A DNA stretch of 40,560 nucleotides from Gamarada debralockiae (lineage: Eukaryota; Ascomycota; Leotiomycetes; Helotiales; Hyphodiscaceae), in the NCBI GenBank assembly GCA_002803225.1, contig NXFV01001512.1, forward strand, positions 1 through 40,560. Direction: 5' to 3'. Shown piece by piece: positions 1 through 10,653 of this stretch. Every line of letters begins with the position of its first letter. Position 1 is the first letter of the stretch. Both the position numbers and the translations under genes were made by a program. Below the pieces are notes generated by a model. The model ran no database searches, was not told where the DNA came from, and saw nothing but the letters and a program-made list of their open reading frames with translations.

Positions 1-777
1 CTATATGTCTAAAGATACAAGAAAGGCTTGCCGTGTCCAAGTAGGGCCAGTAGCCTTACTTATACTCAGCTACTAGCTACTAGCTATCTAGCTAGACTGG
101 GCTAGGATCGGTGTTCCCGACTCCTTCGGAGTTGCTGGAGTCTAGGACTTCGGGGCTTCCGTAGCTCGGCCTTCTGGGCTTCCTGACCTTCATGATCTCC
201 TGAGCCTAGACCTAGACTCATATTATAGTAGGCTGCGGATACTATACGATTTAAGTGGGAGGGAGCAGACTGGCGGTGTAGCGTGTTTCTATGCGTTTCT
301 TGTGAGGTTGGGAGCCCTATAAAAGTGGGTATTTTGTGGATTCTCTTATTGTACGGTTCGCCTCCGCCTTGGCTGGGTCTCTCGCACCTGGATGGGATAG
401 TCTACCCCTAAATTCTTAATATTACTTGTTATTTATAATAATCTAATAAGAATATAGCTACTCTTAAGACCCTAGCCCAACTACTTATAGATACCTAGCT
501 AGCCGGGAGAACAACAATAGAATTGTGCAAGGTACCGAAAATTAATTTCCTTGTTGAGGATGACAGCGACAGCTTAGACTAATAAAGCAGCAAGTGCTTA
601 CTTTCCAACCCTGCAGTTACGCGGCGTAGACGTAGACGCATTCACATGATATAAGCTTATAATAGAATGCCCTTCTGGCCCTCGCACTCTCCCACTTTCG
701 TCTCCGATAATCCCACGGCCTCTTTGTAGCCAGCTAGTAATAAATACAACTTCCAAAAACACCACAAATACCACATC
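1..777. repeat. Decayed LTR-type repeat plus upstream region of the NTF2-like gene
   Basis: No coding frame is supported here. Positions 24-66 match 10610-10653 over about 45 nt with roughly nine differences by eye (shared core caagtaggg, then agccttacttatact). Weaker similarity continues downstream around gcctag-rich tracts, so the two look like diverged copies of one dispersed element, possibly an LTR. The stretch 410-500 is TA-rich. The last 100 bases should hold the promoter of the gene starting at 778, but I see no clear TATA box. Confidence 0.4.
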
Positions 778-1236
778 ATGACCTCGCTCCGCGACCAGAT
801 CCTCAAGACGGCTAATGGCTATCTCGATGGCTTTAACTCAGGCACTTCCGAAGGGGTTATTGCCTGTCGCAGCCCTACTTGCAAACACCGCATCATACCT
901 TCTACGGCACAAGCTCCAACACGCACAAATAAGGAGTACCAAGCGATTATGATCGAATCATTCCAATTCATGCGGAACTTTCGGCTGCAAATTATGGAGG
1001 GCCAGAAACCGATCGTCGATGAGACGGAAAAGACGGTAGTCCTGTATCTGACATCGACGGCGGAGGCAGACATTGGGCCGTATGCGAACGAATATGTCTT
1101 TTTGTTGAAGATGAATGCCGATGGGACACTGATTGAGGAGATAGTCGAGTTTATCAATACCGCCTATACGGCGCAGTGGGTAGAGAGACTGATGGCTGCG
1201 ACTGCAGCTGCGGCTGCGGCTGTAAAGGAGGCATGA
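778..1236 (+). CDS. NTF2-like/SnoaL-fold fungal protein
   Basis: An intact single-exon frame of 152 residues. It opens with MTSLRDQILKTANGYLDGFN, a helix leading into the cone-shaped fold typical of small NTF2-like proteins. The centre has the strand pattern of the family, with EYQAIMIESFQFMRNFRLQI, then VVLYLTST, EYVFLLKM and LIEEIVEFINTAYTAQW. I know many fungal homologues of about 140-155 residues with an RSPTC...H segment and a GPY.NEY motif like this one; none that I recall has an established reaction. No signal peptide or membrane segment is present, so it is probably cytosolic. The tail (AATAAAAAAVKEA) is low-complexity alanine and is probably a lineage-specific extension. The ATG context (cacatcATGacc) is good. 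It is a lone intact gene between repeat-derived sequences. Confidence 0.75.
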   Translation: MTSLRDQILKTANGYLDGFNSGTSEGVIACRSPTCKHRIIPSTAQAPTRTNKEYQAIMIESFQFMRNFRLQIMEGQKPIVDETEKTVVLYLTSTAEADIGPYANEYVFLLKMNADGTLIEEIVEFINTAYTAQWVERLMAATAAAAAAVKEA

Positions 1237-1609
1237 GATTCGAATAACAGTCTAGTCCTTGTGCAGTGAAGAAGAGATAGTATGAGGAATTTGCAGCTAT
1301 CCAGATTTTAAAACTCGCTAAAATCATAAATCACTACACCACTAGCCACCGTTAGAATTAACCTTGACTTCTTGAGCTCCTTATTAGACGCATTAAAAGA
1401 GTCGTTAATAAGTACTATAATATTACCTAGCCGCCCTACCTTAAACGAGCCTATCTAGAATTGTTAAATAAGTCTAATATAAGTTTTATCGTAGTTGCAA
1501 AAAGCGTCTTATTAAAGCTACAGAGAGAATCTCTTAGAAATATAAGAGAAAATATCACGTGGGTTTCACCCTACTATCAGCCTAAGGCAAGAAGGCACCA
1601 AGCAGCTAC
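1237..1609. other. AT-rich intergenic stretch, no gene seen
   Basis: TA-rich sequence with many stop codons in all frames, including dense taa, tag and ata tracts near 1380-1520. It looks like RIP-degraded repeat DNA. I recognise no element family. Confidence 0.5.
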
Positions 1610-1725
1610 AATCAGTCGACGGTAAGAGTATATCCGCACTCACTTTGACCGCAAATCAGAAGCTGCTCATCTGGATCTACATAGAGCTGGAGACGTGCAA
1701 GAAAGGGGTCTGAGGTAGGTTCTAT
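1610..1725 (-). pseudogene. Short relic resembling the Cys/His N-terminus of an OrsD or helicase-associated protein
   Basis: Read on the minus strand, this stretch gives FLARLQLYVDPDEQLLICGQ followed by SECGYTLTVD, then stops. The pattern of an LxVDxxxxLLIC segment, a second Cys and an aliphatic run resembles the start of the Cys/His-rich region found in fungal OrsD/DUF3505 proteins and in front of some RecQ-like helicase repeats. It lies just beyond the 3' end of the helicase relic at 1858-4325 on the same strand, so it may be the start of a second, tandem copy. Stop codons follow at once and the rest is gone. The family call is from memory of the motif and is weak. Confidence 0.35.
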
Positions 1726-1857
1726 ATCGAGTCAATTCATAAAATAATATTCTAAATAGATGGCAAATAGCTTTCTACTACAGACCCCGGGTTTCTGGCG
1801 GGTTCCTCGCGCGTGTACAGATCAATGGTAGGATATCTCATAGCGGACGGGTAACTG

Positions 1858-4325
1858 TCAGGCGCGTACGTGCCACAACCTCTGGGTTATATTATAACCG
1901 AAGGAAAAAAGGCTAACCCTTATTCCAGTAGGCTGTACTGCCTGGAGCAGCATATTGAGGATAGGCCCCTTCATTTTTAGAAGTTCTACCCTCACCCGTC
2001 TCTGGACTTCAGCCTCGATATCCAGCGGCCCCGAAAATACAAATTCATTCTCCTTATTATAACCTTCTTGCATCGTACTATATGACCGCTTCTGGACATG
2101 TAGCGGTTGTAGAATCGGAGCTCCGGTAACAGGCGAGACCATCACCTGACGATCTTGGCGACCAAGATAAGCACCAAATCCCAAGAACGAATGCCATTCT
2201 TGGCTCAACGCTCAGTAATCTGAGCGAGCTGCTTCGACATGCCCTAGTGCTTCCTCAAGCGCACGGGCATATGCTAATCCCGCACAAAGGCTACCGTGTG
2301 CGGACTGCGCATCAGCTCATGTTGCCATAGGGTTAACTCCATAGCCCTTCTTGAACCTCCTCTGCTGCAGGTGCTTTCGAGAGATAGCAATAGCCGCATG
2401 ACGCCAGACATTAATATTAGCCTTTGCTCTGAGATACCTTGCAAATTCCCGTTGTAGTACACTTAAAAGTCCGGAGCTGGGCCAAGGCCCTGCTTTTTGT
2501 GGAAGAGCCTACAAGAATGCAGGTGGCTGCGCTGCAATATCCGAGTCAAACAGGTCTAGCTGCTGACAAAATGGCAAGGCTAGCCAGAGGTAGTAAACAA
2601 CAAGTTCACTAATCTCTGCTGACAAGTATCGATGGATGATATTTACCGGTCCTGACACGCTATAACCTTTCTGGTAAAAAGTTACGAAACTAACAAGTCC
2701 ATTCTCGACAAAGATACTCCTCCGTAGGCCATGGATCGTATTGCAGTGCTGGACGCTTAGCAGCTCGCCTCCCGCGTGCAGGTTGGCCAGACATGATATG
2801 CACAAGCAATAGCAGCCGCTCAAGAAAAGCATCGACCTGCCTCTTGTATTCTGCTATAGTAACAGTTTTGCCACTTCCCTCGCTTCAAGAACCTGTCCTG
2901 GAGCTAGTCCTTCTCTAGCACTCGGTTTAATAACCACCGCTCGTGCCCCTGAAGATCCGTATTCCTTGGGCCGTGAAGAAAATTCTAGCCCGGTTCACTA
3001 ATTGCTGGATTGCCCTTGAGGTCCTTTACGCTAATAAGAGGCACTACTTATTCGCGGGCCTCGGTAGGATGGACAAGCAATATCTCCTCCAACTGGATCT
3101 GCGCTAAATCGAGCTGATGGCGAATGAAATACTGGAGCCGGCTTATAGTAAGTTCGAGATCGATGTACGACAGCTTCTCTCTGTCGTCTGACCAGATGAG
3201 AGATCCCAGGCACGTCGTGCTTTCCCGGAGCTTCTTTCCCTACGAACATAACTTCAAGACTAAATTCATTGGCGACCGCGTCCCGTAGACCATAAAGCGG
3301 TCTTGCATCCCGTCAAGTATATCAGCTGGATAATTGACCTTAACCTCCTCGACAGCTAAAACTGCAAGTTGAACTTCTAAGACTTGTGAGAGCTTCACAA
3401 ATACAGAGAGGGAAGTGGTATACCATATTAAATGCTTTATAAAACCATATCCATTTATAAGGTAATGCTATTTATAAGATATGGTTCTATTTAGTTGAAA
3501 TCTAATACAGGGGTTTTTTTAAGGTTATAAGACTCTAGTGGGGGCTTAATTTGCCCCTTATCAGGGGCTGAAACCTCCCATTTTAAGAGTATTCCCAAGC
3601 AGATATTCTCCTACCGAAATAGCCGTGTTTGAGCTGCAATTGAAGTGAAATATCGACGTATTAAATAATATGTATGATGACCATTGTGACCCAAATATAA
3701 ACATGCTCTACTACCTATTATTTCTTCCACCAAACCTATGAGACCAACGACACTTTCCTTGCCTATTTCACACCTAATTACGTCCATATTGTCATCTGCT
3801 ACATCGTAGTCAACCCTAAGAATAGGATCAAACCCATCGTCACCAGAAGAGTCGAACTCGGGCTTAGAATCACTACTGGACTCATTTGTTGTATTATTCT
3901 CGTCCTCCAATCCATCTCTATCATCAAGAAGACTATTCCCCACTTTCTTTGCAGTATGGTGTGTTGCAGAGAGTAGATTCATTCGAGGCGGGGGTAGAGG
4001 AGTTTGTAGATCGATTAGGAGTAGGGGAGGTTCACGCGCATGATGGATATGATTTATGTCGAATTTGAGCCGGATATTCAAGGTATAAGAACTTATTCCT
4101 ATTATAAGATATGGTTCTAATTAGGTCAAACCCATCAATTAAAGTTGTAAGATAATATCTTATAAAATAATTAATACGGTATATGGCCGCCTCGTGGTAA
4201 GAGCCCTTGGAGTCAATGCCAAGTATAGCAAAAAAAACCCAACTACTATAAATGTTCCCATGAAGTGGGTGATCAAGCAAAGCAATGACAAGAGCAGGCA
4301 AACTCGATCGATCTCCTGGTACCAC
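1858..4325 (-). pseudogene. Decayed N-terminal half of a fungal telomere-linked RecQ-like helicase gene
   Basis: Minus-strand fragments in several frames line up, in order, with the long region that precedes the DEAD/RecQ domain in telomere-linked helicase-type proteins of filamentous fungi. From the upstream end they include LPALVIALLDHPLHGNIY and FAILGIDSKGSYHEAA (4300-4170), then after an insertion VEEVKVNYPADILDGMQDRF and MVYGTRSPMN (about 3350-3260), DLQGHERWLLNRVLE (about 2950), LLSVQHCNTIHGLRRS, VSFVTFYQKGYSVSGPV and IIHRYLSAEISELVVYYLWL (2770-2600), WRHAAIAISRKHL (about 2400), QEWHSFLGFGAYLG and VELLKMKGPILNMLLQAVQP (2200-1930). Internal stops and frameshifts are frequent. No Walker motif follows; the sequence ends near SFGYN, just before the ATPase domain would begin. 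The family assignment rests on recalled homologue motifs. Such genes are typical of subtelomeres or repeat-rich regions. Confidence 0.6.
3405..4170. mobile_element. AT-rich insertion inside the helicase relic, with 18-23 bp direct repeats
   Basis: The helicase relic is interrupted between its ...IYRINYFIR-like and ...VFVKLSQVLEVQ segments. Close to the two ends sits a direct repeat, tataagatatggttctatt at 3473-3491 and a one-mismatch copy at 4103-4121. The 5' part also has an inverted repeat (aaccatatc near 3443, gatatggtt near 3478). Inside lies a 156-codon minus-strand open frame (4081-3611) with an acidic Asp/Ser-rich middle; I recognise nothing in it. The insertion may be a short nonautonomous element or a solo-LTR-like relic. 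Exact borders are uncertain by tens of bases. Confidence 0.45.
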
Positions 4326-6870
4326 TCGGGATCTAATCTCTGCCCCGTGTTGCTACTTAAATGCTAAGTTGTGGGGTTCGCGTAAATTACCCTTTCGAAT
4401 GTCGCGGTCAAAGAGCTAACCACTTGCGGTCAGAACGCTAGCGCGGTCATCGCTCGTTCGTTTAGGGGTTTTACGAGTTTTCAAGCTTTTGACCTCATTT
4501 TGATTAATTAATATTATAAAATATATTACTAAATATACTACAGACTTCTAAAAAACGCGTCCAACCTCTAAAATCTATCTCTAAAGAAGAGAAAGCAAGG
4601 GAAGACATCATCAAGAGACATGCCTAACTGGGACGCGAGCTGCGCACGCTAATGCCCTGAATGCTGCCGAAAAGGTCGTTAGTTAAGCAGAGCAGTGGGG
4701 AAGAAGGGGAAAGGGGGACGGATAGACAATATAATTTCAGAGATCTACGGCCTGGTTTATCAAGGGAACAGTCGTTCGGCTGAATATCTGTGCTGTCCTA
4801 GCCTAGTCTGACAGCGAAAGTGGCCACAAGGGAATAACAGACCAGAAAAATATTCATCACAGTCATAGTGTCACTCTCTCGGAAGTCCCTGTTGCCAAAT
4901 TTCTATGAGAAAGCTTGGAAAATTCATTCTGAGAACAAGCAACATGGTTCTGCAGCTGCTATCTGCGGGATGAAGAATCTTGCATCCAAAAAATTTGATA
5001 CATCTTGTTTTGAGCCGAGTCAAGGGTTTCACATGCGGATACCATAGGAGCTTCATCCACAGTAGTTCAGGAACCTTGCAATAAGTTAATCCCAGTATTG
5101 GGATGGGTTAGTCTAGGACTTCATTGAGAAGTTCCCTAAGCTTTGTAGGGCGTAACGCCAACGCCAACCCACCCTACGCGGCTCGCCTAGCGTCAAACCC
5201 AATGCAAATTGAGGTAGATATTTGGTGGAAGGATCATTCCCGAGAAGGGGAATAAAGCGAGAATTATATATCGCAGGTCTTCGAAAGCAGGTCGAAAACC
5301 CTCGGGTTTAGCTCACTGGAGTGTCTACAATCCAAATGTTAAAGATGTGCCTTATCCTTGGTGATTTGATTACTGGAGGCATCGAGAGGCAGCTGCTCAA
5401 GCACATACTTTCGAGAACATCGCCTTGTGATATGTTTCAATGTATTTACTCAACTATTCGTGTGGCTGCGAGACAAGCTCTTGGTTGCGAAGCAATTCGA
5501 GCTTCTAAATACTTCAAACCACAATTACTTTTAATCAATCGACCTAAGGAGGCTGATGTCTCTCCTCTCTGTCTAGAAGTCCCACTTCAGGAGTGTAGTA
5601 AATGATTCTAATTATGAAGGCGGATTACGAAGACACGGGCAAATAACAACTGGACGCCGTTCTCGGCAGCCTATCAGACACCCTGTAGTTCAGGCCGAGG
5701 TCCCCGTAATCTCAATTCAGTGTTGCAGTGCAGGGTTTGCGAAAGTGGTGGAAAGCTGAAAATTAGCGAGAAGAGGCCTATAAATTGCGCAATAGTCGCT
5801 GAGGCAACGCTGTGGTGGCCCACACGAGTCTTTATTGCCCGTGCCTTCTTCGTACACGTTCGCCTATGCTGAATGCCTCTTCACTAGCCACAAGAGAGAA
5901 TCACTTTCGCGAGCTTCCGAAACTAATGGGCCAGTGTAATCCACCGGCCAACACCTAAATTAAATTTCCCGTCGAAGACGAGGCATTTGCCGTGTTTCGA
6001 ATCAATTGTGAACCAGGGCGTGAGGGTAATCCTTATTCGGGTATCCCCGTGATGCGAGCATGTATCCTTGACACGCGCCTCCGTTAGTCATGATACACCC
6101 GTAAAATTTCTTAGCGAATCGCTCTGCTGCCAAAATTTCTAAAAAGCACAAAATAAATCATTTTGCCTCACAACTATACCAAACTATACACAGATATTAA
6201 TATTATTTTATTAGAATCTTGTGCAACTTTTTATATTTCTTTGGTGAAAGTTATGGGAGGGAATCTGTGATTTGGGGGGAGATTTTTAGCGTATCACGAC
6301 TAAACGGAAGCGCGTGCTTGACAAATGGGAAAAGCTTAATTCAGCCTTTCAATAGCGAATTAAAACATCACAGCCACAGTCTTTGTTCATAAGGCATATG
6401 TCAAGGTGTAGGGAATGATTTCCCGGCATTGGGCGAAAAATGAAGCTATTCTTAGAACGTGAACACATATCGAGGCGTCTGTGAGGTTACAAGCTAAAAT
6501 GAATGCGGTTCTATTCAGGTTCCATAGGTGGAGGTTTCTCTGGTACAAAGTAAGCCGATGGAGTCTGGGGCGAGCTTTGCCGGTGTCTGTGGCGCAAAGT
6601 CTCATTTACCAAACGCCATTTTCATGCACAAGATGTACGATTGGACTGCTACCGAAAGGTGAAAACCTTATTGACCAAAGGAGTCAACTAAGATATCAGC
6701 CGTGTCTTAATTCATCCGAATATATTCATTGGCTTCGACTATTAGAGTAGAGGGTAAGTCTGTTCGTATTTTTCTTTCCTATCATCTTGTTCAGGGAGTT
6801 CTGTTCACTCTTCAGCTACATCACACTCCCAATCCACTAAACCGTTTATAAATCTCATAAGCTCGCAAAT
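4326..6870. other. Repeat-derived intergenic region, no supported gene
   Basis: I find no convincing gene. The heptamer gcggtca occurs three times between 4400 and 4450. Around 5090-5170 there is a GTAGGG...CCCTAC hairpin and an aatcccagtattgggat palindrome, probably the edge of a decayed element. Around 6180-6240 the sequence is strongly AT-rich. Open frames of 60-94 codons here show no recognisable motif. The final 150 bases should include the promoter and leader of the gene at 6871. Confidence 0.4.
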
Positions 6871-7566
6871 ATGGTCACAAAATCCCTTCTAGTCCTAAGC
6901 TTTATCGCTGCCGCGATCGCAGAACCTATTCCGCAAGGCAGCGCAGCAGCAACCACTTCCTTCAGCAGCGCTGCCATGACGTCTGTCGACACCGCCTTGC
7001 CTTCCTCTCTCTCTTTCCTCGAAGCTTGCGCATCCTCCGAGCAATCTATCTACTCTGGCGTGCCGACCCTGCCAGTATCTGTCGAACTAGCCATTGCGAG
7101 CGTAGTGCCAACCTCCCTCACCGAAACAGGATGCGCAGCCCAAACCGCAATCGAAAGCTACTACGCCACCCTTCCTGCAAGCATAGGGTCTGTGATTTCA
7201 AGCTACTCGTCTGAGCTCATGAGCTGGTATGACGCGCATTCTTCTCAGCTTAATGCCCTCGCTTCGTCGTGCTCGGTGTCAGGCTCTGCTACTTATACGG
7301 TTTCGTCGATCAATGTGCCGAATTGTACAAATGGAGCTGCTAAGCCAGGATCTACGGCCACCGGAACTACAGGTGGGAAGACAACTGCTACTGGTGGTGC
7401 GACAGCGGCTAGCACCGCTACCGGAACGAGTGGATCTTCGACGGCAACTGGTTCTGGGTCTCTGGCTTCGACAAGCAAGTCGGTGGGTGGGGCTACTCCT
7501 ACTGGTGCTGTTACGTTCGGTGCCGCGGGTGTGGTTGGACTCTTAGGTCTTCTTGTTGCGTTATAA
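6871..7566 (+). CDS. Secreted, probably GPI-anchored Ser/Thr-rich protein, infection-structure-specific-protein-like
   Basis: A single intact exon of 231 residues. Residues 1-17 (MVTKSLLVLSFIAAAIA) form a clear signal peptide with an AIA/EP cleavage site. The central part, about residues 50-155, has four cysteines (in EACASS, ETGCAAQ, SSCSVS and VPNC) and a SWYDAHSSQLNALASSC segment. This Cys spacing with a SWY...C motif resembles fungal proteins annotated as infection structure specific protein, known from appressorium-forming plant pathogens; their biochemical role is not established. Residues 156-205 are a Gly/Thr/Ser-rich linker, likely O-glycosylated. The last 22 residues are hydrophobic after small residues (GAVTFGAAGVVGLLGLLVAL), as expected of a GPI-attachment signal. 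It should sit at the plasma membrane or cell wall. Both neighbours are repeat debris. Confidence 0.7.
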   Translation: MVTKSLLVLSFIAAAIAEPIPQGSAAATTSFSSAAMTSVDTALPSSLSFLEACASSEQSIYSGVPTLPVSVELAIASVVPTSLTETGCAAQTAIESYYATLPASIGSVISSYSSELMSWYDAHSSQLNALASSCSVSGSATYTVSSINVPNCTNGAAKPGSTATGTTGGKTTATGGATAASTATGTSGSSTATGSGSLASTSKSVGGATPTGAVTFGAAGVVGLLGLLVAL

Positions 7567-8000
7567 CTGCATACAAGTAGTCGGGGATTCGGGTGTAAGT
7601 TGGTGCCGCTTTTATAAATTAGTTGGTGCGAGGAAGTTGAATTGATTGAGGGGTAATATTAAAGTTCATATTCAGATAGCACTGAAGCCGATTCTTTATA
7701 TGGAGATGCTAAAGATTTTGATATTAACAAAATTTCTACCAAATGCATTCATAAAAAGTATTTACCAGCGATAAAACTCTGTTATGGCCCCATCTGTTCG
7801 TAAATCATGAAGTTCTTGTTTCCAACCAAGCTAAAGAAGGTTTACGTTTCTTCTACTTATCCACTCACCCTTTCCAAGTCGGTCGGACAAATGAGTTGAC
7901 CGAGGAAGTATATTATGAGGACGGGAACAAAGTAGAAAAGAACCCATCTGTTGAAGGTGTGATCCATCAAATCAAGGAAGAAAGAGTATGCACATCTTTA
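7567..8000. other. 3' flank of the secreted-protein gene, no gene seen
   Basis: The sequence just after the stop should carry the 3' UTR. Beyond about 7700 it is moderately AT-rich with no recognisable coding motif. Confidence 0.4.
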
Positions 8001-8290
8001 AAGCCCTTGAGCATCTGTAGCGCGGTGCCTGTTGCTGCCTCCCAGAGCCGCACTGTCTCGTCGGATGTACCTGACGCCACCTGCATGCCGTCCACCCAGA
8101 ACGCACCACCGCGCTAATCCAGGGGTGTCTCTTGAACGTTTGGACCATGGTGACTAATACCTGGGTTGTACCGTCTTATCAGACGAACCTAATACCACTT
8201 GCCTGCTGTCCGGCGGAACGCGACGGCGATGACCACACGGGTATGCCTTCGAGCGTCTGGAGCGCTTCGCTCCAGTCTTCTTGAACTTGG
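8001..8290 (-). pseudogene. WD40-repeat relic, probably from a NACHT/NB-ARC-WD40 gene
   Basis: On the minus strand the segment near 8110-8005 reads VASGTSDETVRLWEAATGTA followed by LQMLKG, a textbook end of a WD40 blade in the near-identical repeats of fungal HET-D/HET-E-like STAND proteins. Upstream (about 8285-8120), out of frame, are WSEALQTLEG, VVIAVAF and a decayed SSDKTVQ-like piece, which match the preceding blade. Stops and frameshifts separate them, so this is a remnant of about two blades with no NACHT or NB-ARC part nearby. A perfect 8-bp stem, ctggagcg ctt cgctccag, lies at 8257-8275 inside it, probably by chance. Confidence 0.6.
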
Positions 8291-10609
8291 AGTAACCGTA
8301 TAATCTACCGTATTAATTGCTTTATAAGACCCTAACTTGCACATTAAATTTCACAACTTTACTGATTTAGAACCATGCGTAATATTAGGACTAGGGTGCT
8401 ATAAGTGCACATGCTGCACTGACCTTAATAAATAAGGGTTTTAACGATTTTTTATGCTAACCACTATATCTCTCTCTTATAGTTGCTTATATAAATAAAT
8501 ATACCAGCCGTAGAGGCGTAGTAACTAATAGATCGATCTAATATTCTCTTCCTGTCCTGGGAGAGCTCTGCTTTAGGTGATGCTTCTTATAATATATTGT
8601 GATGGGGCGGATTGCGAGTATAAGCGCTTCCTGTCAGTTGAGCTGTATTTTGGGGGCGAAATATAGTGGCATTTATAGGACCTAGCTGATATCTAAGGAG
8701 CTGAAATACAAGGAGGGGAAGAGCACTCTTATATCACAAAAGAGGGGAAAATACAGGCTATACCTGATTAGGCAATTCCAGCCAACACTTCCCGATTGCG
8801 ATGGGTATCGCACCTGATCTCAGTAAGAGATACAACAAGAACGAAAACTAAGGACATAAAACGAAGGTCATGACTCTCGTATGACTACAAAATGTATCGG
8901 AAGAAGAGGTGAAAAATTGCGTAGGTGTCTAAGTACTCTCCAGTTACAAAGGCCAAATATGCCCAGCTGGCACGTGATCAGATTAGCTAAGCAAGGGTTC
9001 TTCCAATTGTAAAGATCCCCAAATTACTTATCTCATAAATCCGACTCAGCCCAGAGAAGTTTACTAAGGCGTTAATCATTTATTAGCTTAGGAGTTCACA
9101 GGAGTACTAATCGAGGTTAGCTTATATTTAGGCCCTACAATTCCAGCACTTCTCTGTGTAAGATCTAGAACAAATAGGTGCGAAAAGTGCTCGATTTACA
9201 GCACTTTTAGAGGTCGAATTTTTTCGATATAATTCTACTCAACATACAACGAATCGACTTTTAATTTAAGAGATATTTCTAGATCTTATAGGTTTGTTTA
9301 ATAATCTCCTTATTTTTTAGATAATTCTAATAATTATAGGGTACTAAATTATATAGTTGAAAAGGTTGTATTATTTTCTGGATTTACGGCGCGGTGTCAG
9401 TTGGGCCGGAAAAGACTCGATTGATTTCAAAAAAATTAGGGGGGGGACAACCCTTATGCTACAAGAAGAAGCAATACAAGCTATATTTAATACGGCAGGG
9501 ATCGGCATTCCAACCAAACGCTCTACTAGTATGGCTGCCTTTAAGTAGTAGTCTTATTCCCGAGGCTAGTACTAGTTCGCGGGCGCAGCGGGCAGGGATA
9601 GGTCATAGATATATAGTTGAGCACTAGCTAGTCCTACGCTCAGAAGGCCTCCCTTGCCCCCGAGGGTATCTGTATATAATACAGGGCTAGTGGATTGTTT
9701 GGCTGGGCCCTTGGCTAGGTTAGTAAGGCCTTTGACTTAGGCCTTGATATTCTAAAGCTCTAGAGATATATCTTAGCCACTGGCTTAAGATTGGCAAATT
9801 GCTACTTCCTTCATGTGTTTCCACGTATTACTGACTCTCTTTGGCTAGGTAGCACCTTGTACAAAATACTTGATAGTCTGGATAACTTCGAATAGCTATT
9901 CTATAGTCGCATTAGGCTTAGGGGTCACGTACGGTGACAGTTCTGGCGAATGTCGCAAAACCGCCCATACCAAACTGCCCATAAACCTGGTCGCGTGAGT
10001 CACGCGCCTCGCTTGACATGTGGGAGCCTAGCGGACTACGCGTCCTGGAGTTATATTAGATTTCGTGTACTTGCAGAACTTTTCCTTCTCTCCTTAGCTT
10101 AGTATCTTCGTAAATACAGCGCCTTCTGCGTAGAGTCTTCATGTTGGAACGTGACACCTGAGTCATAACCCACTTGGCACTGTTGCCTAGGATATGAGTT
10201 GCTCGCTGTATATATAGCCCCAGGATCAGTACTCTCTAATGTCAAGCTGCTTTCACATTCCACAATTATGACCTCGCAACACTTCAATGTGTGAGGTTCC
10301 ATTACGTAGAGCTGTCACAGTATCAGCCGCTGATTCTGCCCCCTATTACTTCCAGTATGCTAGAGGAGGTTAATAGGGGTTTAGAATAGAGTTATTAAAC
10401 GTTTATGAGTATTAGAATAGGGGGGTTATTTGGGGTCGGTGGATAACAAATTTCGAAAAAAAGTTCGATTGAGATACTATAACAGCTACAGGTAGCTGGA
10501 TGGCAACAGGAGGGATCACAGTATATCAGAGAAGTAGCAATAGGGGGAAAGAGACAATAATGGTTGTATTCCTGAGCTTTCGTACAATCCGATTTCCAAA
10601 AAATACTCA
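8291..10609. other. AT-rich, RIP-like repeat region, no gene seen
   Basis: Most of 8290-9360 is TA-rich with stops in every frame. From 9360 to 10100 the sequence contains short open frames and gcta/ctag-rich tracts like those of decayed LTR elements. A 67-codon minus-strand frame at 10302-10099 has no recognisable motif. I cannot name an element family. Confidence 0.4.
9159..9288. repeat. Nested perfect inverted repeats in AT-rich DNA
   Basis: The 12-mer taagatctagaa at 9159-9170 is exactly inverted as ttctagatctta at 9277-9288. Between them lies a second perfect inverted pair, aaaagtgct and agcactttt, around 9181-9206. The nested arrangement suggests a small foldback or MITE-type relic. 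Confidence 0.4.
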
Positions 10610-10653
10610 AGCTTGCCCTTCTTCAAGTAGGGTTAGCAAGCCTTACTTATACT
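10610..10653 (+). repeat. Diverged second copy of the repeat at 24-66
   Basis: Similar to 24-66 in the same orientation over about 45 nt, with weaker similarity on to about 10760 (shared agcctag and ctattaca-like tracts). It ends directly upstream of the NACHT pseudogene, which has lost its 5' end, so an element insertion or recombination may have removed that end. Confidence 0.4.

Noticed and set aside
3611..4081. The 156-codon acidic frame as a host gene
   Set aside because: It lies entirely within the insertion in the helicase relic and has low-complexity composition; treated as part of the element.
5270..5345. A tRNA-like start (gggtttagctcactggagt)
   Set aside because: No matching B box, acceptor stem or cloverleaf follows within 90 nt.
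5321..5605. A 94-codon plus-strand frame
   Set aside because: It lacks a good start, motif or neighbours and is likely a chance frame.
6847..6853. TATAAAT as the TATA box of the gene at 6871
   Set aside because: It is only 18 nt before the ATG, so transcription from it would start at or beyond the start codon.
7229..7546. A 105-codon frame overlapping the GPI-type protein
   Set aside because: It is a shadow of the Ser/Thr-rich coding sequence in another frame.
8257..8275. The 8-bp hairpin ctggagcg-ctt-cgctccag as a terminator
   Set aside because: Intrinsic terminators are bacterial; this lies in the WD40 relic and needs no function.
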